Shown piece by piece: positions 1 through 8,272 of a stretch of DNA of 64,000 nt. The notes beneath the pieces were generated by a model. The model worked only from the letters and a program-made list of their open reading frames with translations. It was not told the origin of the DNA and made no database searches. Position 1 is the stretch's first letter; each line of letters begins with the position of its first letter. Position numbers and translations under genes: made by a program. The DNA is from Bacteroides faecium (GTDB lineage Bacteria > Bacteroidota > Bacteroidia > Bacteroidales > Bacteroidaceae): contig NZ_CP050831.1 in assembly GCF_012113595.1 (NCBI RefSeq), positions 2,852,001 through 2,916,000 on the forward strand, in the 5' to 3' direction.

Positions 1-1380
1 ACTTTCGATGACAATCTCCGCCGTTATGTAAACGAAACCCGTGCGAAAGGCGGCATCCCCGTATTGTTCAATTCTATCGTCCGCCGTAACTTTGTCCAAC
101 CGCAAGATGCTTCCATCACTAAGGATATCCGCCGGACACCGGGGGAAAAAGAGCAACCCAAAGAAGGGACGGTCTTGTTCGATACGCATGGAACTTATTT
201 GGATTCCCCCCGCAATGTAGCGAAAGAACTCGGAGTCGTATTTATTGATATGAACAAAATCACTCACGACTTGGTGCAAGAGCTTGGACCGGTAGAATCG
301 AAAAAGCTTTTTATGTTTGTCGCCCCTAATCAGATTCCCGCTTTCCCGAAAGGTCGTGAAGACAATACCCACTTGAATACCTACGGAGCGCGAACCATCG
401 CAGGCCTGGCTGTTGATGCCATCGGCAAGGAAATTCCCGAACTGGCAAAATATATCCGTCATTACGATTATGTGGTAGCCCAAGACGGTAGCGGTGATTT
501 CTTTACCGTGCAGGAAGCAATCAATGCCGTCCCCGACTTCCGTAAAAATATCCGTAGCACGATTCTCGTTCGCAAAGGCACTTATAAAGAAAAGATTATC
601 ATCCCTGAAAGTAAGATTAACATCTCCTTGATAGGAGAAGACGGCGCAGTACTGACTAATGACGATTTCGCCAATAAGAAAAACGTATTCGGTGAAAACA
701 TGGGAACTTCCGGTTCGTCCAGTTGCTATATCTATGCCCCGGACTTTTATGCGGAAAATATCACATTCGAAAACTCATCCGGTCCTGTAGGACAAGCCGT
801 CGCATGCTTTGTTTCTGCCGACCGTGCATTTTTCAAGAATTGCCGTTTCTTAGGCTTCCAGGATACTCTTTACACTTACAGCAAACAAAGCCGTCAATAT
901 TACGAGGACTGCTACATCGAAGGAACCGTCGATTTTATCTTCGGCTGGTCTACCGCTGTTTTCAACCGCTGCCATATTCACAGCAAGCGTGACGGCTATG
1001 TGACTGCTCCCTCTACCGACAAAGGGAAAAAGTACGGCTATGTCTTTTACGACTGCAAGCTCACCGCAGAACCGGAAGCCACAAAAGTATATCTTTCCCG
1101 TCCCTGGCGTCCGTATGCCCAAGCCGTATTTATCCGTTGTGAACTGGGAAAACACATTCTTCCCGAAGGTTGGAACAACTGGGGCAAAAAGGAAAACGAG
1201 AAAACTGCCTTTTACGCCGAATATGAGAGCCGTGGCGAGGGAGCCAATCCTAAAGCGCGTGCTGCCTTCTCCCGTCAGTTGAAGAATCTGAAAGGATATG
1301 GGATAAAAACAGTTCTGGCAGGAGATGATGGTTGGAATCCGGTAGAAGATGGAAATAAGTTGTTGGATGTAAAACGTTGA
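1..1380 (+). CDS. CE12-CE8 fusion: pectin/rhamnogalacturonan acetylesterase plus pectin methylesterase (5' truncated)
   Basis: The frame is open from the first base, so the gene starts outside the window; 459 codons are visible. Codons 1-150 are the C-terminal half of an SGNH/GDSL esterase (CE12 type), with the late catalytic Asp-x-x-His block DNTH near codons 121-124. From about codon 155 a complete pectinesterase (CE8) beta-helix follows: QDT with acid/base Asp near 288, VDFIFG with nucleophile Asp near 311, and RPW with Arg near 367. The product should remove acetyl and methyl esters from pectin and so open it to lyases. The signal peptide would be in the missing part. It ends 25 bp before a convergent acetyltransferase gene. 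The TTG at 64 is an internal codon, not a start. The CE8 half is certain; the CE12 assignment is strong but rests on a partial domain. Confidence 0.93.
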   Translation, partial: TFDDNLRRYVNETRAKGGIPVLFNSIVRRNFVQPQDASITKDIRRTPGEKEQPKEGTVLFDTHGTYLDSPRNVAKELGVVFIDMNKITHDLVQELGPVESKKLFMFVAPNQIPAFPKGREDNTHLNTYGARTIAGLAVDAIGKEIPELAKYIRHYDYVVAQDGSGDFFTVQEAINAVPDFRKNIRSTILVRKGTYKEKIIIPESKINISLIGEDGAVLTNDDFANKKNVFGENMGTSGSSSCYIYAPDFYAENITFENSSGPVGQAVACFVSADRAFFKNCRFLGFQDTLYTYSKQSRQYYEDCYIEGTVDFIFGWSTAVFNRCHIHSKRDGYVTAPSTDKGKKYGYVFYDCKLTAEPEATKVYLSRPWRPYAQAVFIRCELGKHILPEGWNNWGKKENEKTAFYAEYESRGEGANPKARAAFSRQLKNLKGYGIKTVLAGDDGWNPVEDGNKLLDVKR

Positions 1381-1405
1381 CTGTGCTATGAGTTTGGCAG
1401 TACGT

Positions 1406-1993
1406 TTATTCCGGTTGGAATAATTGTATGGGCAGGTACATACGTCTTGTTGAATTGTAACTGTCACTGTTCGTTTGATTTACAAATCCATTCCTAACAT
1501 AAAATTTATTCGTTCGTTTATTATTCAAAGAATCAACTGTTATAAACTGGCAGCCTGATACATCATAATCAGCAAAGGTGTATAAGACGAAATCTAATAT
1601 TTGTTCTCCTACACCTTTGCTTTGTATATTTGTACGTACTCCTAGATGTCCAATATTGATAGCTGGAAATGAGGTTTGTTTTTCAAATGTAGGAATGTAC
1701 TCGTTATCAATTCTACTTTTAGACATTTCTACAAAATCATCTCTATCTTCAACATTGTCGATAACAACCGAGTCATTGGATAAAGTGAATATTGCCACAA
1801 TTTCATTCGTTCGAATATCTTTAGCGCAATATGCAGAAATATAGTGATGTTTAGTGCATAGATACATCTCCTCATGAAAGAAATGGTCTAGTTCTTCACA
1901 GCCACATGAAAAAGAGAGAACATTATTCATGTCCTCTCCGGTTAGTTTATTTATGGAAATATCAATATCCAAGGATTGGGTTTTTACCGCCAT
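1406..1993 (-). CDS. GNAT-family N-acetyltransferase, possible TacT-like toxin
   Basis: The protein has about 195 residues from the ATG at 1993. A TTG nine bases earlier is less likely. The acetyl-CoA motif A is seen as V-R-T-N-I-Q-S-K-G-V-G (Q-x-x-G-x-G), followed by a C-terminal FYVRNGF block typical of GNAT enzymes. The N-terminal FSCGCEELDHFF block resembles the start of the TacT/AtaT class of GNAT toxins, which acetylate aminoacyl-tRNA. The gene overlaps the 3' end of the preceding 65-codon gene by 32 bp, so the two are probably translationally coupled. This arrangement is usual in toxin-antitoxin pairs, but the partner is not an evident DUF1778 ribbon-helix-helix protein. A plain metabolic acetyltransferase remains possible. 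Confidence 0.8.
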   Translation of the reverse strand: MAVKTQSLDIDISINKLTGEDMNNVLSFSCGCEELDHFFHEEMYLCTKHHYISAYCAKDIRTNEIVAIFTLSNDSVVIDNVEDRDDFVEMSKSRIDNEYIPTFEKQTSFPAINIGHLGVRTNIQSKGVGEQILDFVLYTFADYDVSGCQFITVDSLNNKRTNKFYVRNGFVNQTNSDSYNSTRRMYLPIQLFQPE

Positions 1994-2159
1994 TATTAGC
2001 AATTATTCTTTTTGCAACACGGTTGATTCGCTGTGTTCTGGCTTCTATTGCCTTTTTTTCTTTAAGTGTGAGTTTACCGGATACACACTTGCGAAGATTG
2101 TCACGAAACTTTTCAACTTCGTGAACGGTCATTTTAGGATTAGGTACAGTATGTATCAT
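1962..2159 (-). CDS. small basic protein upstream of and overlapping the GNAT gene, possible antitoxin
   Basis: This is a 65-residue lysine- and arginine-rich protein, predicted mostly helical. I do not recognise its family. It starts with ATG at 2159, about 20 bp downstream of a good Bacteroides -7 box on the same strand (2181-2188), which supports it as a real first gene. Its stop lies inside the GNAT gene. The position suggests an antitoxin or cofactor for the acetyltransferase, but this is inferred from gene order only. Confidence 0.6.
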   Translation of the reverse strand: MIHTVPNPKMTVHEVEKFRDNLRKCVSGKLTLKEKKAIEARTQRINRVAKRIIANNGGKNPILGY

Positions 2160-2180
2160 GACTATATTGATTTAGTACTA

Positions 2181-2211
2181 CAAAGGTACAGACATTTGCA
2201 CATTCAATCAA
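2181..2211 (-). promoter_or_regulatory. Bacteroides-type promoter of the small protein/GNAT pair
   Basis: On the minus strand a perfect -7 box TACCTTTG (TAnnTTTG) lies at 2188-2181, with TTG at 2211-2209, 20 nt upstream. The expected start of transcription is about 2174, giving a short leader before the ATG at 2159. Confidence 0.6.
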
Positions 2212-2376
2212 TCAACAGACTGTTAAATATAATATCAAACAACTTGTTTTTAGACTTTATTAAGTGTATTGCTATAGTAAATGGCTGTTGGACTAATTTT
2301 GAATGAATGCTTAATTGGGTTAATACAAAGCTTCTTGTTTTTATTTCTATTCCCATATTTCTACTCTGTATTATTC

Positions 2377-2404
2377 TTGTATTAAAAAAATATATATATC
2401 TTTG
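2377..2404 (+). promoter_or_regulatory. Bacteroides-type promoter with no protein gene directly behind it
   Basis: TATCTTTG at 2397-2404 matches the TAnnTTTG -7 box, with TTG at 2377-2379, 17 nt upstream (slightly short). The predicted transcription start, near 2410, falls exactly at the foot of a terminator-like hairpin. The short open frames at 2307-2640 do not look like real genes. Confidence 0.5.
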
Positions 2405-2409
2405 TCGCA

Positions 2410-2458
2410 CGCTTTCTGCCCATCAGCGAGATGAAACAGGCGGAAAGCGGTTTTTTAT
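2410..2458 (+). ncRNA. candidate very short hairpin RNA or attenuated leader
   Basis: The arms CGCTTTCTGCC (2410-2420) and GGCGGAAAGCG (2439-2449) pair over 11 bp with one G-U, leaving an 18-nt loop, and are followed by TTTTTT at 2451-2456. With the promoter just upstream, this predicts an RNA of only about 45 nt made of one intrinsic terminator. It could instead attenuate transcription toward the HTH gene at 2832. Family unknown. Confidence 0.4.
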
Positions 2459-2671
2459 TTCTTTATGGAGTAAAAACGTATTATCTCTCACTTCTTAAAA
2501 ATAGCCACTTTTATAGCAGAGAGATGATACGACAGATACTCCACGTGGACGGATGTATTCAACATATTCGTAAAGGACGTGTTATATATAAACGATTGGC
2601 GTGGGTGTCTGTTGTTATCATTATCTTGCGAAGGGTGTAGCTAGCCTTAGGAAGTGGATATATGATACAAC

Positions 2672-2769
2672 AGCATTCATGCCTTTCTTATATCCGGTCG
2701 GTCTTTCAATACCCATGGAATGACCCTACCAATTCGCCCGCCGATTGGGAATCTGAAAGCATGAATGCT
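2672..2769. other. 98-bp inverted-repeat element that can fold into a three-way junction
   Basis: The perfect 11-bp arms AGCATTCATGC (2672-2682) and GCATGAATGCT (2759-2769) are extended inward by TTTC/GAAA with one bulged C. Inside are two further hairpins: GGTCTTTC/GAATGACC (2700-2707 with 2718-2725, one mismatch) and CCAAT/ATTGG (2729-2733 with 2744-2748). It ends 62 bp before the HTH gene, so it may be part of that gene's leader. It could also be a small RNA or a palindromic mobile repeat. No protein gene covers it. Confidence 0.45.
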
Positions 2770-2831
2770 CCTTCTATCATTCGATATACTGTTATTTACT
2801 CTTTATTGTTAAACACTTAAAAACAAACACT

Positions 2832-3290
2832 ATGTCAGAATTGATAAGTTTGGAAGCAGCCGCCCAAAAGTATGGAATAAAGGAAGAAACCATTCGTCTT
2901 TGGGTAGAATTGGAGAAATTTGAAGGAACTCGTAAAAGAGGGGGCAAAGTTTGGGTAGACGGTAAGATACTTGAAGAATACTTGATTTGGCGAAAGACAT
3001 GTCGGGTTTCGATAGATTATCTTGAAGATTTGGAAATGTTTAGTTATAATCAGACCTTAATGAATGGAGTGTATCGTGAAATCATCAAATTGCAGGAAAC
3101 ACAAATCAATCAACAACAAGAAAGAATTAGCGAATTAGAAAAGATGTCGGAAGTGATTGATGCGGAACTGGAACGAGTTCATGAAATCGAAAGGGTAATC
3201 ATTTCAAACTTGGACGAGTCGCTGGCTTCCCGAACGACTGACTGGATAGTGCAGTTATGGAAAAGATGCTTTCCATCCAGACGAGACTAG
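2832..3290 (+). CDS. small MerR/helix-turn-helix-like DNA-binding protein with coiled coil
   Basis: The protein has 152 residues. Residues 3-50 (LEAAAQKYGIKEETIRLWVE and following) look like an HTH_17 or MerR-type winged helix that reads DNA. Residues 75-125 are rich in Q, E and L heptads (IKLQETQINQQQERISELEK and on), consistent with a dimerising coiled coil. The C-terminus is short and basic. There is no ligand domain and no signal peptide, so it is likely a cytoplasmic DNA-binding factor. It stands alone between the structured element at 2672-2769 and the HTCS gene, about 290 bp before the latter. The target is unknown. Confidence 0.7.
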   Translation: MSELISLEAAAQKYGIKEETIRLWVELEKFEGTRKRGGKVWVDGKILEEYLIWRKTCRVSIDYLEDLEMFSYNQTLMNGVYREIIKLQETQINQQQERISELEKMSEVIDAELERVHEIERVIISNLDESLASRTTDWIVQLWKRCFPSRRD

Positions 3291-3552
3291 TGGAAATAGG
3301 AAAGGAGTTTATAATTAATTCGGGGGATACTATCTGCCAAATAGATGTTTGGTTTGGATTTCCGGGACTTATATAGTGATTTCGGTCTGGATTTTCTGAA
3401 GTTTAAGCGAAAATTCAATTTTGGTTTTCTACTTATGAGAAAATTAAAGTCGTACCATTATATGCACTCTCAAACAGGGTGGTTAAATAACGGAATGACC
3501 TGATTCTGTTAAATAGCAGATAAAAGATAGTATTAAACTACAAGTATTTTTC

Positions 3553-3560
3553 TATCTTTA
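3553..3560 (+). promoter_or_regulatory. probable -7 box of the HTCS gene
   Basis: TATCTTTA at 3553-3560 differs from TAnnTTTG only in the last base and lies 21 bp before the ATG at 3581. No clear TTG is seen at the -33 position. The rest of the 3291-3580 gap is AT-rich and I see nothing else in it. Confidence 0.4.
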
Positions 3561-3580
3561 CGCCACAGAACCGCGTAAAT

Positions 3581-6500
3581 ATGATGAAGAAAACCTTAAT
3601 TTCAGTGATTCTATTGTTGGGCATTGTGTTCACGACACATGCGCAGACAAACAGCTTTTTCACCCATTATTCTACTGAAGACGGATTATCACAAAATACA
3701 GTGATGAACATCTTGCAGGACCATAAAGATAATCTTTGGTTTGCTACCTGGGACGGAATCAACCGTTTCAACGGATACACATTTAAGACATACAAGGCAC
3801 GTCAGGGAAATTATATCAGCCTGACAAACAATCGGGTAGACCGCCTGTATGAAGACCGTTACGGCTTTATCTGGCTGCTTACTTATGATAACCGTGTCCA
3901 TCGTTTTGACCCGAAGACCGAGACTTTCGAACAGGTTCCGGCTGCCGGCGAAGAGGGGAGTAGCTATTATGTGGGAGCTATCAAAGTATTGTCGAATGGT
4001 ACCGTATGGTTATTGACCGAGAGTGACGGTGCTATCCGTGTCAGCACGAATCCCGAAAAAGGACATCAACTGGATATTGATATATACTCCCGGAAGTCGG
4101 GCTTGTTTCCCGCCACTCACGTATATCAGGTCTATGAGGATAAAGCCGGCAATGACTGGCTGCTGACCGATAACGGACTGGGCATGATACCGCCCGGTGA
4201 GAAAACACCGGTTTCTTATTTTGTCGATACCAAAGGAAAGTCCGGCGGGATGAACCAGGCTTTTTATGCGGTTCAGGAGCGTGACGAGGATATTTGTTTT
4301 GCTTCGGACAAAGGAAGAGTCTGGCGTTATCAGAAAAGTAACGGTGAGTTTCATTTGCTCGAGATTCCTACCAAAGCCAATATTACCGCTATCTATGCTG
4401 AACAGGAAAAGGCAGTCATGGCGACAGATACGGACGGCTTCTTCACCTATAACATGAAAACCGGAGAGAGTGTGCACTACTCTCATGTGACTTGTAAAGA
4501 CTTGCCCGATAAGCCGATTCTTTCCATTTATGTGGACCGTTCTTCGGAAATTTGGTTTGAACAGGAAGAACTCGGTGTGGTGGTTCATTTCAACCTTGCC
4601 ACCGGAGTGGTAAAACGGGAACAGATGAAAGTGGAATATAGCAATGCCGACCGCTCTCGTCCTGCTTTTCATATCCACGAAGACGTGAACGGATATTTGT
4701 GGGTACATCCGTATGGTGGCGGTTTCTCTTATTTCGACCGCGAACGGAATTGTCTTGTTCCTTTCTATGATGATTTGGACAGCCATAACTGGCGTTTCTC
4801 TAACAAGATTCATATCGCTTTCTCCGATAAACAGGGTAATCTGTGGCTTTGCACCCATTCGAAGGGATTGGAAAAAGTCACTTTCCGCAATGTCCCTTTC
4901 TCCATGCTGACTCCGGTTCCTCACGATTACGAGTCGCTAAGCAATGAGACGCGGGCTATCTGTGAAGATAAGCTGGGCAATCTATGGGTAGGGCTGAAAG
5001 ATGGAATCGTGCGTATCTATGATTCCAACCGTCAGTATAAAGGTTATCTGACGGAGAGCGGAACGATTGCTCTTTCCGGTGCTCCGATGCAGGGGACTGC
5101 TTATTTTATTATGCAGGATTCGAACGGCGTAATGTGGATTGCTACGAAAGGCAACGGACTGGTTTCCGCCCGTCAGACTTCACCGACCGGAATGTCGTAT
5201 CGGCTGACACGCTACCAGCACAATAAGGATGATATGTATAGCCTGAGCGACAACAATGTATATTGTGTGTACGAAGACCATCACGGACGTATTTGGGCGG
5301 CTACCTTTGGCGGCGGTATCAATTACATTACTCAAAATCAGGAAGGGGAGACTCTCTTCATCAATCACCGCAATAATCTGAAAGGGTATCCTATCGACTT
5401 GTGCTACCGAACCCGCTTTATCACTTCTGATAACAACGGTCGCATGTGGGTGGGCACGACAACGGGCGCTATTGCGTTCGACGAGAATTTCAAGAAGCCG
5501 GAAGATATACAGTTTCATCATTTCTCGCGTGTACCTAATGATACGAATAGTCTGAGTAATAACGACGTGCACTGGATTATCCCGACTAAAAAGAAAGAAC
5601 TTTACCTCGCTACTTTCGGCGGCGGACTGAATAAACTGTTGTCTATCGACAAAGACGGTCACGGGAAGTTTAAGTCTTACTCGGTGCTCGACGGGCTTTC
5701 TTCGGACGTGTTACTTTCCATTCGCGAAGACCATAAGCAGAATCTTTGGATTAGCACGGAGAACGGCATTTGTAAATTCATCCCTTCCGAAGAGCGTTTT
5801 GAAAATTATGATGAGCGGAGTATCAGCTTCCGGGTTCGTTTCAGTGAAGCGGCTTCTGTATTGACTTCCAAAGGAAATGTGATGTTCGGCACCAGTAACG
5901 GAGTATTTATGTTCAATCCGGACTCGATACGGAAAAGCAGTTATGTGCCGCCGATTGTTTTCGGCAAGCTGATGGTGAATAATGAGGACGTCATTCCGGG
6001 AAAGGCATCTGTCCTGAAAGTAGATTTGGATGATACGGAGAAACTGGTGCTTTCGCATGACGAGAATATTTTCTCCGTCCAGTATGCGGCACTCGATTAC
6101 ACGAATCCGCAGAATATACAATATGCCTATATTCTCGATGGATTTGAGAAGCAGTGGACGTTTGCGGATAAACAGCGGAGTGTGACTTATACCAATCTCC
6201 CGAAGGGGAATTATGTATTCCGTGTCCGGTCTACCAATAGCGACGGGGCGTGGGTGGAGAATGAACGAACGCTGGATATTGTTATTCTTCCCTCTTTCTG
6301 GGAGACTCCGGTGGCATATGTGCTCTATGTATTGTTTATCTTGATTATCATTCTTGTGGCTGTTTATATCCTGTTCACTATTTACCGGTTGAAGCATGAA
6401 GTATCCATCGAACAGCAGATTTCGGATATAAAGCTGCGTTTCTTTACTAATATTTCCCATGAACTCCGTACGCCGCTTACGCTGATAGCAGGCCCTGTTG

Positions 6501-8149
6501 AACAGGTGCTGAAGAATGATAAGTTGCCGGAAGATGCCCGTGAGCAGTTGGTGGTGGTGGAACGGAATACAAATCGTATGCTTCGTCTTGTCAATCAGAT
6601 TCTGGACTTCCGCAAGATTCAGAATAAGAAGATGAAAATGCAGGTGCAGCGTGTGGATGTCGTGCCGTTTGTCCGCAAGGTGATGGATAACTTTGAAGCC
6701 GTTGCCGACGAACACCGGATTGATTTCCTGTTCGAGACGGAGAAGCAGCATTTATATCTTTGGATAGATGTGGATAAACTCGAAAAGATTGTGTTTAACC
6801 TGCTTTCCAATGCTTTCAAGTACACGCCGAACGGGAAGATGATTACGATTTTTATCCGCGAAGATGAGAATACCGTTTCTATCGGTGTGCAGGACCAGGG
6901 TATCGGCATTGCGGAAAATAAGAAGAAATCGCTGTTTGTCCGTTTTGAGAATCTGGTGGACAAGAATCTTTTCAACCAGGCGAGTACGGGTATCGGGCTT
7001 TCGTTGGTGAAGGAGCTTGTGGAAATGCACAAGGCGACTATTACTGTCGATAGCCATTTGGGAGAAGGAAGTTGCTTCAAGGTCGATTTCCAGAAGGGAA
7101 AAGAGCATTACGATGAAGAAGTCGAATTTATTCTTGAGGATGCGGAAGCTCCGGTAAGGATGGGGCAGGTGGTGGATATTGCTAATGCATCGCTTCAGTC
7201 TGAGACTTTGGTGGCAGTGGACGGTACGGTATTTGAGGAATCGCCTTCTGAAGAATTGCCTTTGGTGGAAGAACCGGCAGCGGAAGATAACTCCAAAGAG
7301 TTGATGTTATTAGTCGAAGATAATCAGGAATTGCGTGAATTTCTGCGTAGTATATTTACTCCGATGTACAGGGTGGTGGAAGCTGCTGATGGTATGGAAG
7401 GCTGGAGCAAGGCATTGAAGTATTTGCCGGATATTATTATCAGTGACGTGATGATGCCCGAAAAAGACGGTATCGAGATGACCCGGGAACTGCGTGCGGA
7501 TATGACGACCAGCCATATACCTATTATTCTGCTTACTGCCAAGACTACTATCGAAAGTAAATTGGAAGGACTGGAGTATGGCGCGGATGATTATATCACG
7601 AAACCTTTCAGTGCTACGTATCTGCAAGCCCGTGTGGAAAACTTGCTGATGCAGCGCAAGAAACTGCAGAGTTTCTACCGCGATAGCCTGATGCATATCA
7701 ATATGTCTGCTGTCTCCGAAGATTTGCCGGCATTGGCAGAGACTGTATCAAGGGAAGAAAACAAAGTTGAACCGGAGCAGGAAGCGCAACCTCAACCTAC
7801 TGTTCCCGAACTGTCTCCCAACGACCGTAAGTTTATGGATAAACTGGTGGAACTGATGGAACAGAACATGGATAATGGCGAACTGGTGGTAGATGATTTG
7901 GTACGCGAACTGGCCGTCAGCCGTTCGGTATTCTTCAAGAAACTGAAAACGCTTACCGGACTGGCGCCTATCGAGTTTATCAAGGAAATCCGTATCAAGC
8001 GTGCCACCCAACTGATTGAAACCGGAGAATTTAATATGACACAGATTTCGTATATGGTCGGTATTAATGACCCGCGTTATTTCAGCAAATGCTTCAAGGC
8101 GCAGGTGGGGATGACGCCGACGGAGTATAAGGAGAAGGTAGGCAGGTAG
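3581..8149 (+). CDS. hybrid two-component system sensor/regulator (HTCS)
   Basis: The protein has 1522 residues, full length for the family. Order: signal peptide 1-21; periplasmic sensor of two Reg_prop beta-propellers (repeats such as DNLWFATWDGI, GNLWVGLKDGI, GRIWAATFGGG) to about 790; Y_Y_Y domain to about 895; one membrane segment near 910-935; HisKA with ISHELRTPL and phospho-acceptor His960; HATPase with N box NLLSNAFKYTP and the DQGIGIAE and GIGLSLVKE glycine motifs; receiver with Asp1289 in ISDVMMPEKDG; AraC-type HTH in the last 105 residues. Such proteins bind an oligosaccharide in the periplasm and activate PUL genes. This is the only HTCS here, so the pectin operons at 17156-39734 and 41765-59737 are its likely targets; that is inference. 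All key residues are intact. Confidence 0.98.
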   Translation: MMKKTLISVILLLGIVFTTHAQTNSFFTHYSTEDGLSQNTVMNILQDHKDNLWFATWDGINRFNGYTFKTYKARQGNYISLTNNRVDRLYEDRYGFIWLLTYDNRVHRFDPKTETFEQVPAAGEEGSSYYVGAIKVLSNGTVWLLTESDGAIRVSTNPEKGHQLDIDIYSRKSGLFPATHVYQVYEDKAGNDWLLTDNGLGMIPPGEKTPVSYFVDTKGKSGGMNQAFYAVQERDEDICFASDKGRVWRYQKSNGEFHLLEIPTKANITAIYAEQEKAVMATDTDGFFTYNMKTGESVHYSHVTCKDLPDKPILSIYVDRSSEIWFEQEELGVVVHFNLATGVVKREQMKVEYSNADRSRPAFHIHEDVNGYLWVHPYGGGFSYFDRERNCLVPFYDDLDSHNWRFSNKIHIAFSDKQGNLWLCTHSKGLEKVTFRNVPFSMLTPVPHDYESLSNETRAICEDKLGNLWVGLKDGIVRIYDSNRQYKGYLTESGTIALSGAPMQGTAYFIMQDSNGVMWIATKGNGLVSARQTSPTGMSYRLTRYQHNKDDMYSLSDNNVYCVYEDHHGRIWAATFGGGINYITQNQEGETLFINHRNNLKGYPIDLCYRTRFITSDNNGRMWVGTTTGAIAFDENFKKPEDIQFHHFSRVPNDTNSLSNNDVHWIIPTKKKELYLATFGGGLNKLLSIDKDGHGKFKSYSVLDGLSSDVLLSIREDHKQNLWISTENGICKFIPSEERFENYDERSISFRVRFSEAASVLTSKGNVMFGTSNGVFMFNPDSIRKSSYVPPIVFGKLMVNNEDVIPGKASVLKVDLDDTEKLVLSHDENIFSVQYAALDYTNPQNIQYAYILDGFEKQWTFADKQRSVTYTNLPKGNYVFRVRSTNSDGAWVENERTLDIVILPSFWETPVAYVLYVLFILIIILVAVYILFTIYRLKHEVSIEQQISDIKLRFFTNISHELRTPLTLIAGPVEQVLKNDKLPEDAREQLVVVERNTNRMLRLVNQILDFRKIQNKKMKMQVQRVDVVPFVRKVMDNFEAVADEHRIDFLFETEKQHLYLWIDVDKLEKIVFNLLSNAFKYTPNGKMITIFIREDENTVSIGVQDQGIGIAENKKKSLFVRFENLVDKNLFNQASTGIGLSLVKELVEMHKATITVDSHLGEGSCFKVDFQKGKEHYDEEVEFILEDAEAPVRMGQVVDIANASLQSETLVAVDGTVFEESPSEELPLVEEPAAEDNSKELMLLVEDNQELREFLRSIFTPMYRVVEAADGMEGWSKALKYLPDIIISDVMMPEKDGIEMTRELRADMTTSHIPIILLTAKTTIESKLEGLEYGADDYITKPFSATYLQARVENLLMQRKKLQSFYRDSLMHINMSAVSEDLPALAETVSREENKVEPEQEAQPQPTVPELSPNDRKFMDKLVELMEQNMDNGELVVDDLVRELAVSRSVFFKKLKTLTGLAPIEFIKEIRIKRATQLIETGEFNMTQISYMVGINDPRYFSKCFKAQVGMTPTEYKEKVGR

Positions 8150-8197
8150 TTGCAGTTGATGAAACACGAATCAAAGAGGAGATAATAGATAAAATAG

Positions 8198-8237
8198 AAA
8201 AGACCGGCTTCCAATAGGTAGAAGTCCGGTCTTTTCG
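8198..8237. terminator. bidirectional intrinsic terminator between convergent HTCS and TlpA-like genes
   Basis: AAAAGACCGG (8198-8207) pairs with CCGGTCTTTT (8226-8235), extended inward by CTTC/GAAG with one bulged T around a 9-nt loop. A-tract and T-tract flanks serve both strands. Confidence 0.85.
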
Positions 8238-8272
8238 TCTGTTAGAGAGAGAGATTTATATAAAAGGTGTTT

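Noticed and set aside
850..1467. 205-codon minus-strand open frame over the pectinesterase
   Set aside because: Antisense to the CE8 domain, whose catalytic motifs are intact.
2307..2640. Two short plus-strand open frames
   Set aside because: They cover a promoter and terminator hairpin, have no recognisable domain, and look like chance frames.
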